Part shown: piece by piece, positions 22,952-34,365 of the stretch
Layout: every line of letters begins with the position of its first letter
Position numbering within the stretch: position 1 is the stretch's first letter
NCBI GenBank assembly: GCA_963921195.1
Contig: OY992540.1
Span: forward strand, 10,157,266 to 10,221,265
Direction of reading: 5' to 3'
Length of the DNA: 64,000 bases
Source: Pegoplata infirma
Lineage: Eukaryota; Arthropoda; Insecta; Diptera; Anthomyiidae
Made by a program: the position numbers and the translations under genes
The notes under the pieces: generated by a model
Told to the model about the DNA's origin: nothing
Seen by the model: the letters and a program-made list of their open reading frames with translations, nothing else
Databases searched by the model: none

Positions 22952-24303
22952 CCCAGCAAAAACATGGTAATGAGTTGTGAAAAGTAATCATTACCAAGTA
23001 CATTATTTATAATGAGTAAACTGAAAAAAAAGTGCGAACTAATTTTAAGGAAAAATTGACATTAAGTTAAAGACATGAATTTTTCTTTAATTTTAGTAAA
23101 ATTTTCTTAAGAAATAGAAAATTTCATAGACTAAAAGAAAAACTTAATTGACTTGATAACATCCAAAAATGTTGCTTCTTTAAAATGTTAAATTTTTTTT
23201 CTTTAACTTTTATTTCTTGAATCAAATAAAAAAATTCTTTAAAAATATTACACAAGTGTCAAAAAAAAAACATTAAAGACATTATTCTTTAAAACTATTA
23301 TCACACACTTTAATATTAATATACTATCATAGTTTTAAATAAGTATATAATAGTTTTAAGGAAGGCATTCTTGTTTATATGCACACAGAAATTTGTTTCG
23401 AAGGTTGAGAGATATACCAATTTCATCTTTTAATTCTCAACTAGTATAAAGTTGATTGGGTTTAAATATTTTAGTTTGGACACCAACGATTGGCGATTGT
23501 CATTCAAATATACTATGCTACTTGTAGTGTAGATTTTTTAATTTTTTGGTTAAAAGACTGATAAAGTTTTTTTAAAACATATAAATGATAAAATATTAAT
23601 AGTATAAACAACTAAAATAAAAAAAGATTTTTTCTTTGGAGCTAAATTACTCCCATTTTTTCGTAATTTAAAGAAATGTTTCTTTAATTTTAATATGCTT
23701 GCAAACTTAAATTAAGTACATGTATACTTAATTTTATTAAATAAATGCACAATTTTCACACTAAATTTAAAGAAAGATGTTTTATAACAATAAGGAAATT
23801 TTTCTTTGGAGCCAAATTATGTGCAGTTTTTCTTTAATTTTAATAAAATTTCTTTAATTTTAAGAAACTTTTTTTTCAGTGTACCCATTACCATTAACAT
23901 TATTTTAAGCCCAAAAGTAACTACTTCTCAGTAATATGTTATAAAAGCACCTCTAAGTAATAATGTCTCCTTGCATTTGCAGTTTTTAACCTTTACAATT
24001 CAATTAACTTAATAGGTGCTTAAAAACTTAATAAAAATGACGCAATTTAAAAGTTTTAGTAAATACAAGTTAAATTTTAAAAGTTTTAATTAACAAATTA
24101 TTTTGCTTCTTATTGGTAGTGGGTTTTTACTCCTTATTTGTAATCCGAGTCAGTAACTACTTATTTATCTCCATACTCTTCACTACATATTTTTGTCTCA
24201 CGGCCTTGTTAAAATAATTAGAGTTTCATTCAATAAGTAACTACTTATTAACATCTGTTTCGGATTACAAAACCCATTACTAGTAATGCCAATTTTTCCT
24301 GGG
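22952..24303. mobile_element. CCCAGCAAAAA-ended element
   Basis: The ends CCCAGCAAAAACATGGTAATG and the inverted right end (CATTACTAGTAATGCC ... TTTTTCCTGGG) pair imperfectly, and both sides carry ATTACC / GGTAATG words. No clear target duplication. Similar starts occur near 13511 and 48283. Non-coding. Confidence 0.5.
23019..23881. mobile_element. TA-target element, (C/A)ACTGAAAAAAAAGT ends
   Basis: Innermost member of the nest. The left end is AACTGAAAAAAAAGT and the right end ACTTTTTTTTCAGTG, with TA duplicates (23017-23018 and 23882-23883). The 863-bp interior repeats TTAATTTTAAGAAA-like words and encodes nothing. Tc1/mariner-like targeting is inferred from TA. Confidence 0.7.
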
Positions 24304-27300
24304 AACTAATCAATGCATGAAAAAATGTACATTTGACAACAGAAACGTCATAACAACAGTCTTAAATTCATCCTTTTCACGTAAATGCTGTAGTACATCC
24401 ATAGAAATGTGAAACTTTGTTAAAAATTAAAAAACAAAAAGTGTTTTTTATAAGAAAAACAGAAAAAAAATTATTTTGAAAATTATATTTAGCCATTTTT
24501 TAGACATATTCTGCAAATAGGCTTGATTATTTTACAAAAATTTATATTAAAACCGTCAAATTAAACATAGTTTTTTAGCGCTTTTTGGCGCATTTTACTT
24601 TATTCAAATTTAGCGATTTTTAGCGCTTTTTGAGTCACTATTTTGCGCGTTTTGCCTGTAAAAAGTTGGCATCACTGAAAACAACTGTCTTTTGTAGTTG
24701 ATTTTACCGACATACTTTTTTGAGTGTACTTTTGCTTCAGTTGCCTCCTGAATAAAACCTTCTGGTTGTACCATGTATATCTCTTCATCTAGATTTCCGT
24801 TTAAAAATGCAGTAGACACATCTAACTGACGAAGTTTTAAATTATGTTCCACGGACAAAGCGTATAACAACCTAAGAGATGTTTGACGGACAACTGGTGC
24901 AAATGTATCAACATAATCTAGGCCATACTTTTGAGAATAGCCTTTGGCAACTAATCTCGCTTTACGTTTTTCAATGGTACCATCGGGTCTAATTTTCGAT
25001 TTAAAAACCCATCTGCAACCGACTGGTTTTCGCCCTTTTGGTAAATCTGTTAATATCCACGTTTGATTTTTTCTTAACGATTTATATTCATCTTCCATTG
25101 CTTTATACCAATCTTCGAAATGATCCGAATTTAACGCTTCGTTCACTGTTTTCGGATCGACAACATTCTGTACGGCATTGGCCGATTCTTGTCCTTTTTT
25201 AGAAGTCCACGATCGAAGTCTTTGCTTTATTGATTCAACTGGAGCATCGTTCGGAACACTGGGCTGAGTATCTTCTATTTCCTGGTTTTCATTTTCAATG
25301 GCTTGAATAGGTTGTTCATTATGAACTGGTTGTTCACCGTTAATATTCTCTAAACTGTCGAGAAATTCTTCTAAATTTTCTATAGGGTCTTCAATACATT
25401 TATCTTGTAGAAAGTTTTGTGCTGGTACATATTCATAAAAATGCTGTTGTTCATTAATCCTTTCATAATCACAAAGTTCACTTTCTAAAAATTTAACGTC
25501 TCTACTTTTCTCAATAGTTTTTGTACCTGCCTTCCAAAGTCTATAAGCTTTAGATTCGTCTGAATAACCAACAAGAATAAACTCATTACTTCTAGCATCC
25601 CACTTTGATCTACTTGATTTTTTGTCTAGCACGAAAGCCTTGCAACCAATACGACGGAAATGTCTTACTATTGGTTTTTTACCACACCATAATTCTTCAG
25701 GAGTTTTCATTCCGTTTAACTTTGTGGGACAGCGATTTCTTATATATGCCGAAGTCATTATCAATTCCCCCCACAAGCCTGTAGGTAAACCTGCTTCTAG
25801 CATATAACAACGAGCCATTTCGACTAACGTTCTATTCATCCTTTCGGCAACGCCATTTTGTTGGGGTGTGTACTGAACCGTTAACTGTCGTTGAATACCG
25901 TTATCTTTCAAAAATTTCGTAAACTCACGACTAACTAATTCTGCAGCATTATCACTGCGTATCATCTTTATTTTCTTTCCGGTTTCAGTTTCTACCATAT
26001 TTTTAAATTCTTTGAATTTTTCAAGATACTGACTTTTATGTCGAATGAAATAAACGTAAACTTTCCGGGAATAGTCGTCAATAAAGGTTGCGAAATACAA
26101 ACAACCACCCAACGATTCTTTCCTCATTGGACCACAGAGATCAGTATGTATGAGACCTAGTACTTCGTCAGACGACTTCTCATTCTTATGTGGAAATGGT
26201 AAACGACTCTGTTTACCTTGAATGCACGATACACAATCGATTTGAACATTCTTAAACTTTGGTAAACCTTTTACCATATCATTTCCCTCCAATTGTTGTA
26301 ATTGAGAGATATTCAAGTGACCATACCTTTTATGCCACAATTCCATTTCCCTTTCATCATACTTTCTAACCATGTTCACCGTATCGTCAGTGTTCTGGAC
26401 CACTTGTACTACATAAATACTATCTTTCTTGAAGCCTTCTAATAAATCTTTTCCTTTTCTTGAAACAAGTACATTATTTCCTTCCATAATAACTTTACAG
26501 CCATTATCGGTCAATTTACTAGTCGATATTAAGTTACTACGTAAGTCGGGGACGAATAGAGTTTTGTTGAGAACTAATTTCTCCTCATGTCTATTTACTT
26601 TCACAGTTATTGACACTTGTCCAATGCCTTTTATATCTAACTCTTTATCATCTGCTAATCGTATTTTACCGCTATAGTTTGTATCTATATTTCTAAAACA
26701 AGCCTTTTGAGTACACATGTGGGACGAGGCACCACTATCAACAATCCAAATCTGATTTGAATTAGCAGACAAAGCATTTTCAGTTGTAGTTATTGCTGTT
26801 TCATTTACGCACTTTGTGCTTTCCATTTTGGTCTTACAGTCTTTCGCTTTATGACCTTTCCTTCCGCATCGAAAACATTTAAAAGTGAAATTTGATTTAC
26901 ACGTACCTTGATCTTGATTATTTTGATTATTCTTACTTTTGTTACCTCTTTCTTGACGATTTCTTGGGAATGATTTAGCTTTCATAGCTGCATCTGGAGT
27001 TTCTTCTTCCTTATCCCCGAGTTCTAATAATCTTGCCTTTAAAACATTTACTTTTGGAAACTCATTTGCAGTATCTACAGCCGCTTTTATAGCTGAAAAT
27101 CTTTCTGGTAGTGCATCCAGCAAAACAACGCTAACAAGATCCTCATCAACATCAATACCCATTTCCAAAAAACATGAAATGCACACATCAAAATCAATTA
27201 AAAACTGTGAAATAGACTGGTTATCCCCCATTTTCATATTGAGTAACTAACGGTAACATTCAATTTTTCTTCTCATCGACATACGATTATACGTTTCTTG

Positions 27301-27733
27301 AAGGTACTGCCAAATTTCAAAAGAAGATTGAAAATTCTTGACCATAGTAACAATATTCGGCTCTAAAGCCATCAACAATTCTGCTCTCGCATCCATATCT
27401 TTTTCCACGAACTTTTGAAGAGTTATTATTGATTGGTCGTATTCTGCTGTTTGCGCCGCTGTTGGGGCTTCTGGAAGTTTCTTTACCTTTGGTTTCTTTT
27501 CCAGACCCACCACAATATTCAACAATCTTGCTTTATGTAATACAGCTTCCATTTGCGCCTTCCAGGTACCATAATTGGTTCCGTTAAACAACGGGATTCT
27601 ACCAGCATACGAATTCATAATTCTTGCATTCACCAATTAATACAACCGGATACTTCAAAAAAATTTTTTGTTTTCTTAACAGCTTCCAACAATACGTTTT
27701 GAATTATTTTTTATAAATCTTTTACACCGCTAT

Positions 27734-27752
27734 GGGATCTGGGCCCATAACC
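27734..27752 (-). other. Copia primer-binding site
   Basis: Directly after the 5' LTR the minus strand reads GGTTATGGGCCCAGATCC. In Drosophila copia the corresponding site pairs with an internal segment of initiator tRNA-Met, not its 3' end, and this sequence matches that pattern. Confidence 0.75.
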
Positions 27753-27947
27753 TATTGTATATTTTGTATTTAATTTATTAAAAACACAAATACAATTATA
27801 AAGATCCCAAAAACGATTTTATTTATTTGAAGAAAATATTTGAAGTGAGGAAAAAATTAATTTTACAAAACACAATTAACAAAAACTACATGATCAAAAA
27901 TTAATAATGTTGAAATACAAAGTAGATTTAAAATACATATAACAACA
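27753..27947 (-). promoter_or_regulatory. Copia 5' LTR
   Basis: 195 bp, identical to the 3' LTR. It should contain the promoter for the minus-strand transcript. No separate core motif was assigned. Confidence 0.9.
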
Positions 27948-28036
27948 CTCATAAGCCATTCTCCAGTTTTCTGATGATACCAAACAAAATCCTTAAAAAA
28001 AAAACAAAAAAGTTTTAATATAGTATGAATACATAA

Positions 28037-30132
28037 CGTTTGTTTATTTTTGGTATGACCCAAAGACCATTTTTGGGAAAATGGAGTTAGGAATCAATTG
28101 TATATGATTAATATGTCCTCTTTCCAAATCCGTAATCTATTTTTTTATATATCGTATAAATTAGAAGATATCCAGCCCTAACTTTGCTTCATATCCCCAA
28201 TATTAACATTGTCTTAGCATTGGTTTGCTGCATACGCCAATTTTCTGCTCATGCAGCAAATTTTACACCTAAAAGTTAAAATATTTTTCTCTACACGCAA
28301 AAAAAAACTTGTGTCGGAGTGAGCAAAAATCTGGCATAATTTTACCAAAAATATGCTAAAACTACAACCGACGAAGTAGTTTTCGTAATTTAGCCAAAAC
28401 ACTTATGTAAAAAATTTTGAAGAAAATGCTAATGCTATTTAAGCAAAAACTTGGTAAAATATACCAAAAGAAATATGGTGAAATATACCAAAATTATTTG
28501 AAAAGCTGACTAAAAATAATGCTAAAAATTACCACATTTATGCTAAAATAAATTTTCAATAAATTTTTGTAAAAATTTGTATATTTGTTGAATTTAAAAT
28601 TTTCACAGAATAAATCCATATAATAATATAAATGTTGTGTAGGATTTAATTTTCCACCGACCAACTGACCCTTTTTGTACAATTTTCTCGAGTGACTGCT
28701 GCCTACGCTTCTTCTTGAAGTAAAGGATCCGCTATAGCTTCACGAATTTATTTAAAAGCATCCTGTAAAAATAGAAAATTATTACAAAACATAAATTTTT
28801 AATTTAAAAAATTGGTTAACCCCATTGGTCTCTTGGTAAGGAGGAACACTTACTTTGTCATTCCATTTGTAACCCATCAAAACAGGTATGGACTCCCTTG
28901 GCTTTGGGTTTTTAGGTTTTAATTTTATAACTAAAGGCAGGATTGGTGTCCACGCTCTTTATTGTAGTGAAGGATTCTCCATAGCTTCAAAAATTTATTT
29001 AGCAGTACCCTGTAAAAATATAAAATTATTACCAAACACTAATTTTTAACTAAAAATCTATTAAACCTTATTGGTGTCTTCGGAATGCAGGTATACTCAC
29101 TTTATCATTCCATTTGTTATTCATCGAAACATACGTCTGGGACTCCATTGGTTTTTCTTATTGAATGGTGTTTTAAGTGATGAAAGCAAAATTAACTTTA
29201 ACATTCTTTTATCTTACATTTATTTATCTTTTAGAAAACTAATTATTTATTTTTATTTATGTATTAATTTATTTTTATTTTATATATCAATTTCCTTTTT
29301 ACGTTTTTATAACACAAAAAATAAACGAACAACGCACGCACAAAAAAATACAAAATGCAAATGGCGGTCTGTATTTGTTTTGTTTTTTTGTTGTTTTCTT
29401 TCGATAAATTTTTGTGCAGGTAATTTGCGTTATTGAGCAAGCTACTTGGTTATTTTACATAAAAAATGAATTATGTTACTTTAACATCGACAAGCATAAT
29501 ATTAGCAAAAATTTGGTAAAAATTTTTTTTTGGTATGAAAAAAGTTTTACCAAGTAGGTTTGCTCAATCTTACACAGATTTTTTTTTTGCGTGTACTTTT
29601 GTTTTGATGCATATAACGTTGAAAGGGTACATATCAAAACAAACTAAAAATTGACGCTTGGTTATTGGTGTGACCCATAAACCATTTGCCAAATGGAATT
29701 AGGAATCAATTGTTTATGATTGTTATGCACTTTATTTTCATCCGGAATGAATTTTTCGTAAGAATTAAAAGATATCCAGCCCCAACTTTGCTAATTATAG
29801 CCAAAATTAAAGATAATTTAATAAGGTAAACTCAGGTTGACTTTGACCCACGTGAAAGAAAATTAAATTTTTTTAAGAAAATATTCATTTAAACGGGATA
29901 TGGAGCAAAACGCGACCAAGTCTTTTTCTGTTAAAATCATAATAACTTTTGATATCTTGTGCAAAAACGTATAAAAATTTATATTTTTTCTTAAAACATT
30001 TTAAGCAATCGATACCAAAAGTAAAAAACAAATCTATCGTGTAGATTTTTAATAAAGTTGATGAGAAGTTTCTTTTTCGTTTTTCTCAAAACAAAGTAAA
30101 TGGTCTTTGGGTCATACCAAAAATAAGCAAAC
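28037..30132. mobile_element. Inverted-repeat element around TTTTTGGTATGACCC
   Basis: Near 28037, CGTTTGTTTATTTTTGGTAT followed by GACCCAAAGACCATT recurs inverted near 30098-30132 with one or two differences. Direct duplicates of the GGAATCAATTG / AGATATCCAGCCC block near 28090 and 29700 lie within. Another element (28294) is nested inside. No clear duplication of target; non-coding. Confidence 0.55.
28294..29593. mobile_element. TA-target element with CACGCAAAAAAAA ends
   Basis: The left end CACGCAAAAAAAAAC and right end TTTTTTTTTTGCGTG are flanked by TA (28292-28293 and 29594-29595). TIR similarity extends about 35 bp inward (TGTGT...GAG.GAGCAAA). The left third matches, reversed, the intergenic repeat at 17310-17640. 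No transposase frame. Confidence 0.75.
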
Positions 30133-30583
30133 GATAAAGTAATCAAGGTATTTTTTTACTTACCAAATATTTACAAATCAGATCCTATTTTTGTTTATTT
30201 TTATAATATTAAATATTTTTATAAAAAACAAACACATAAAATAATTTTATAAGAGATAAACACGATTTACATTGCTACCAACTCACTCGTCACTCGTTAA
30301 TAATAAAAAAAAAATGAACGAACAGGGTTGTTTTTTCTATTTTGATTTATCTATTGAATTCTGTATAAGCGTTGTAAAAAGTTGATTCAACTTTACTGAT
30401 TATTCAACGATATCAACATTAATTTTTGTTGAATACGGCGTTATTCTGTAAAACTTGATCTACAATGGGTTTACTAATTTTTCTACTAAGATATTTCTAT
30501 GAGTGTATGGAGTTTGACAGATTTTTTCACGTGAACATGAACAACTTAGGCCATGTTCACACTACAAGAACTTACCATGGTAA

Positions 30584-30716
30584 GTGTTTCTTCACAATAC
30601 AGCAGCAAGCAGCTGAGCAGCAAAATTTTTACATGTGTTTTGTTGTTGCGGCAACAACAAAATACATGTAAAAATTTTGCTGCTCAGCTGCTTGCTGCTG
30701 TATTGTGAAGAAACAC
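30584..30716. mobile_element. Near-perfect 133-bp palindrome with TAA duplication
   Basis: The arms GTGTTTCTTCACAATACAGC ... GCTGTATTGTGAAGAAACAC pair almost completely over about 64 bp, including ATACAGCAGCAAGCAGCTGA. The centre reads TTGTTGTTGCGGCAACAACAA. Flanking TAA (30581-30583 and 30717-30719) marks it as an inserted foldback MITE. Confidence 0.8.
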
Positions 30717-30848
30717 TAAGTGAGATGATTTTGCAATTTTTCTTTATGCTAGTACAATTTGAGATGATTTTTTAAATCACTATGTGATTTTGTTCAAAGG
30801 AAAATCACATGGTGATTTTAAAATCACGCTAGTCTGTATACAGTATTA

Positions 30849-31221
30849 AGCTTGATTTACACGTTAACTACCCTTGACTACCCTTATCTACTATTTCCCA
30901 GTATTGGAGGATAGCAATTGTCAAATTCAAATAATTTTTCATACAAAATTATTTAAACCCGGCAAACCGTATCACCAATACTGGGAAATAGTAGATAAGG
31001 GTGGTCAAGGGTAGTTAACGTGTAAACTGCCCTTTAAGCTTGATTTACACGTTAACTACCCTTGACTACCCTTATCTACTATTTCCCAGTATTGGAGGAT
31101 AACAATTGTCAAATTCAAATAATTTTTCATACAAAATTATTTAAACCCGGCAAACCGTATCACCAATACTGGGAAATAGGAGATAAGAGTGGTCAAGGGT
31201 AGTTAACGTGTAAATTGCCCT
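30849..31221. mobile_element. Two tandem 185-bp foldback elements sharing one TTA
   Basis: Copies 30849-31033 and 31037-31221 are each 185 bp and nearly identical. Arms begin AGCTTGATTTACACGTTAAC and the right arms end GTTAACGTGTAAA(C/T)TGCCCT. TTA occurs before, between and after the copies (30846-30848, 31034-31036, 31222-31224). Confidence 0.8.
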
Positions 31222-31719
31222 TTATGCACCTTATAGTGTATACAGACTAGCGTGATTTTAAAATCACCATGTGATTTTCCTTTGAACAAAATCACATAGT
31301 GATTTACAAAATCATCTCAAATTGTACTACACCCAAAAAAAAACAATTGTGAAATTATTTAATTTTAGGGTATAATTTACCTAAGATTTTTCGCAGGAAT
31401 CCAACTTGAAAAGTTTTTTTGCATATTACCCGAATCAACTTAGGTAAACTTACAAAATGCATTTAAGCATTATTTCAAATTTAATTTTGTTTATTTAGCC
31501 ACTATATTTAAATAAATGGTACAGTTTGATTGGTCAAATAACGTATTTTTTTTAGGTTGATTTAATAGTTTTATATATCCCTTTCCATACAAAATGCTCA
31601 ATATTATAAATTTTAATTACATTTATTTTTAATATTTTTTTTAATATAAAGGACAATTTTATAATAAAATATAAATACTAACAAGCTTAAAATACATACT
31701 TAGCATGATCAGTGACAAC

Positions 31720-33600
31720 TAATTTTTTCTATAGAAACTTTCTCAAAGACAATTTTTCTATAGAAATAAAAAGACAATTCTTATTTAGAAAATTCCTGAC
31801 AGACAATTTTTCTATAGAAACTTTCTGAAAGACAATTCTTCTATAGAAAATTTCTGAAAAACTATTTTTCTATAAAAAATTTCTAAATGACAGATTTACT
31901 ATAGAAAATTTTTAACAGACAATTTTTTTAAAAAATTTCTCAAAGACAATTCTTCTATAGAAAATTTTTAATAGACAATTTTTCTATAGAAAATTTCCCA
32001 AATATAATTTTTATATAGAAAACTTCTCAAAGATAATTTTTTAATAGAAATTTAAAAAAAAAAAAATTCTATAGAAACTTTCTCAAAGACAATTTTTTAT
32101 AGAAAATTGCTGAGAGACAATTTTTCTGCAGAAAATTTCTGAAAAACAATTTTTCTATATAAAATTTCTAAAAGACAGGTTTTCTATAGAAAATTTCTAA
32201 AAAAAATTTTTTTTCTGAGAGACAATTTTTTTACAGAAAATTTCTGAAAGAAAATTTTTCTATAGAAAATTTCTGAAAGACAGGTTTTCAGAGAAAATTT
32301 CTAACAGAAAATTTTTCTGTAGAAAATTTTTTAAAAAATTTTCATAAAAAATTTCTCAAAGACAATTTGTTTATAGAAAATTTTTTATAGAAAATTTCTC
32401 AAGGACAATTTTTCTATAGAACATTTCTGAAAGTCAATTTTTCTATAGAAAATTTCTGAAAGACAATTTTTCTATAGAAAATTTCTTAAAGACAATTTTT
32501 CTATAAAAACTTTGTCAAAGACAATTTTTAAATAGAAAATTTTTCGAATACAAATTTTCTATAGAAAATGTCTTAAAGGCATTCTTAAATAGAAAATTTT
32601 TCAAATACAATTTTTCTATAGAAAATGTCTTAAAGGCATTTTTTTCTATAGAAAATTTTTGAAAGACAATTTTTAATAGAAACTTTTTCAAAGGCAATTT
32701 TTGTAAAGAAAATTTCTTAAAGATAATTTTTCTATAGAAAAGACAGTTTTTCTATAGAAAATTATTCTGTAAAAAATTTCGTAAAAACAACTTTTCTTTA
32801 GATATTTTTTTGTTTTTTTTTTAGAAAGTATCTATAGAAAAATTGTCTTTCAGAAATTTTCTGTAGAAAAATTGTCTTTCAGACATTTCTAGAGAAAAAT
32901 TGTCTTTAAGAAAATTTTCTATGGAAAAATTGACTTTGAGAAATTTTTAGAGAAAAATTGTCTTAATACATATTTTCTATAGAAAAATTGTATGAGAAAT
33001 TTTTTATAAAAAATTGTATTTAAAAAAATTTTTATAGAAAACTTGTCTTTAAGAAATTTTCTATAGAAGAATTGTCTTTCAGAAATTTTCTATAGAAAAA
33101 TTGTCCTTGAGAAATTTTTATACAAAAATTGTTTTTAGAGATATTTTCTATGGAAATATTGCTTGAAAAATTTTTTTATAAAAAAATTGTCTTTCAAAAA
33201 ATTTTCTAAAGAAAAATTGTCTTTCAGAAATTTACTATTGAAAAAATTCTGTAATTCTTAGAATTTTTTCTATAGAAAAATTCTCTATTTCTGAGAAATT
33301 TTTTCTATAGAAAAAGCCTTGCATTTTGAGACAATTTTTCTATAAAAAAAATCGTAAATTCTTAAACAATTTTCCTATAGAAAAAAAACTCAGATTCTGA
33401 CACAATTTTTCTACAGAACAAATTTTAGATTCTGTGACAATTTTTCTACAGAAAGTCTCAGGTTCTGATACAATTTTTCAATAGAAAAAATCATATATTC
33501 TAAGACAATTTTTCTTTAGAACAATTTTCATATTCTGAGACAATTGTTCTATAGAAAGTACCATATTGTGAGACTATTTTTCTAAAGAATTTTTTCTGTA
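31720..33600. repeat. 1.9 kb minisatellite of TTTTTCTATAGAAAATTTCT units
   Basis: About 60 imperfect units of roughly 29-31 bp follow the pattern GACAATTTTTCTATAGAAAA then TTTCTGAAA. Polarity changes near 32815: left of it the units read GACAATTTTT..., right of it they read CTATAGAAAAATTGTCTTTC. After about 33240 a third variant (TGAGACAATTTTTCTATAG) returns to the first polarity. Apparent reading frames are repeat translations, not genes. Confidence 0.9.
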
Positions 33601-34145
33601 GATGCTGAATTATCACTAACCGGAATCTGCAATCAAAAACCTCAAGTCATTTTCTGGATCTGCTTTTGTGTCTACTATTGAACCAACACTGCGAACCGGA
33701 GACCAATTGTTTTATGTTTTTTATGGCCAAGTAATGTATTTTTACAAGTTGCGTGGCGGATGCCGCAAATGTTCGAATAAACCACCACCGTCTGCAACTG
33801 AAAGTTAATATTTTGGTTAATATACGTTTATCAAATAATTAAACTCATTATTTTTGCTTACCTTTTTAATTAATTAAATAAATTAGTTCCTCATACATAC
33901 ATATATTTTATAAAAAATTAAAGACAATTTGTTGTCAATGTGTTGTTTACAATGTGGCATTAATATGTCGACTTTATCGAATTAAATTTATTTATATTTA
34001 TAAAAAAAACTTAGGTAAAAGATTCAAGTTTGTGTATGTTAAATTTAATATTGTAAACAATGCTATTTTACAAAATAAATGTCATATACAATTTAGTTAA
34101 AACTTGACCAATTTCTTGAACTCAATATAAAAAAAATTTACCTAA

Positions 34146-34286
34146 TACGGCGTTCACATCTGCTGTTTTGAAGTGTTCAAGAGTGAGATGTTTAAAAAAG
34201 TCTTTGTTCTGTGTCCATTACGTTTTTATTCTGCTACTGGTGTTTTGTTAAACAACTTGTTTAAGGTCGCTAGTGTGAACTCCATA
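34146..34286. mobile_element. 141-bp TAA-target element, TACGGCGTTCACA end
   Basis: The ends TACGGCGTTCACATCTG and GCTAGTGTGAACTCCATA carry TAA duplicates (34143-34145 and 34287-34289). Same length and sequence class as the copy at 43539. Confidence 0.8.
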
Positions 34287-34365
34287 TAAGTCACATTAGA
34301 CTGTTTAACACTAGTTATTTTTTTGGGTGTAGCATAAAGAAAAATAGCAAAATCATCTCAACTTA

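Larger units (their letters stand above)
22798..24677. mobile_element. hAT-like element, TIR CAGYGATGCCAAC
   Basis: The ends CAGCGATGCCAAC and GTTGGCATCACTG are flanked by a perfect 8-bp duplication AAAACAAC (22790-22797 and 24678-24685). The CAGNG-type terminus plus 8 bp is diagnostic of hAT. Its own sequence is the TTTAGCGCTTTTT word set at both ends; no transposase frame is present. Confidence 0.85.
21770..24726. mobile_element. TA-target element with CACTCAGAAAA ends, inside copia
   Basis: Left end CACTCAGAAAA, right end TTTTTTGAGTG, with TA on both sides (21768-21769 and 24727-24728). Excision in silico at TA rejoins the copia reverse transcriptase in frame (KVCKLQ), so the borders are firm. 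The element's own DNA is rich in GTAGTTGTTTTTA and ACTACAAAA words and has no coding capacity. A hAT-like element occupies most of its right half. Confidence 0.8.
20649..27618 (-). pseudogene. Copia gag-pol polyprotein, broken by a stop and an insertion
   Basis: Order on the minus strand: Gag from ATG at 27618; zinc knuckle CX2CX4HX4C (FRCGRKGHKAKDC); aspartic protease with DSGAS; integrase with H-x4-H...C-x2-C, then D(TDLCGP), D(SDNAAEL) and the QQNGVAER block; reverse transcriptase including YVDD; RNase H with DANWA, SSAEAEY and TDSQSA; end at 20649. One in-frame TAG (27247-27249) splits Gag from the rest; the frame resumes at once without shift, so this looks like a point mutation, plausibly CAG to TAG. 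A second break is the 2957-bp insertion at 21770-24726 within reverse transcriptase. Removing it with one TA copy restores phase, so no other damage was noticed. This copy cannot make a full polyprotein. Confidence 0.93.
20441..27947 (-). mobile_element. Copia-type LTR retrotransposon, young but interrupted
   Basis: Two 195-bp LTRs (20441-20635 and 27753-27947) are identical by eye, and CTCAT duplicates flank the element (20436-20440 and 27948-27952). On the minus strand the LTR begins TGTTG. Just inside the 5' LTR is GGTTATGGGCCCAGATCC, which fits the copia-style primer site matching the middle of initiator tRNA-Met. GAGGAGGCA before the 3' LTR serves as polypurine tract. Without the insertion at 21770-24726 the element is about 4.5 kb, normal for copia. 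Identical LTRs point to a recent insertion. Confidence 0.95.
20084..30436. mobile_element. Possible outer TA-target element enclosing the copia nest
   Basis: TA-CACTCAACCAAAAATCATTG at 20084 and the inverted sequence near 30410-30436 (AATTTTTGTTGAATA) resemble each other. Both sides carry TTGAT/GTTGA-rich subterminal sequence. If real, this is the host of the copia insertion and the 28-30 kb elements. The right end is weak, so this is an inference. Confidence 0.3.
31330..34329. mobile_element. TA-target element with CACCCAAAAAAA ends carrying a minisatellite
   Basis: Left end CACCCAAAAAAAAAC, right end TTTTTTTGGGTG, TA on both sides (31328-31329 and 34330-34331). The empty-site sequence TTGTACTAGCATAAAG is preserved in the neighbouring partial copy near 34757, confirming the borders. 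Most of the interior is a minisatellite (31720-33600); a 141-bp TAA-target element sits near the right end. Confidence 0.8.

Noticed and set aside
29071..29436. 121-codon open frame
   Set aside because: Hydrophobic low-complexity translation of A/T-rich DNA inside a TA-target element.
31720..33600. CRISPR-like array
   Set aside because: Units are contiguous and drifting, without unique spacers, and the genome is eukaryotic; it is a minisatellite.
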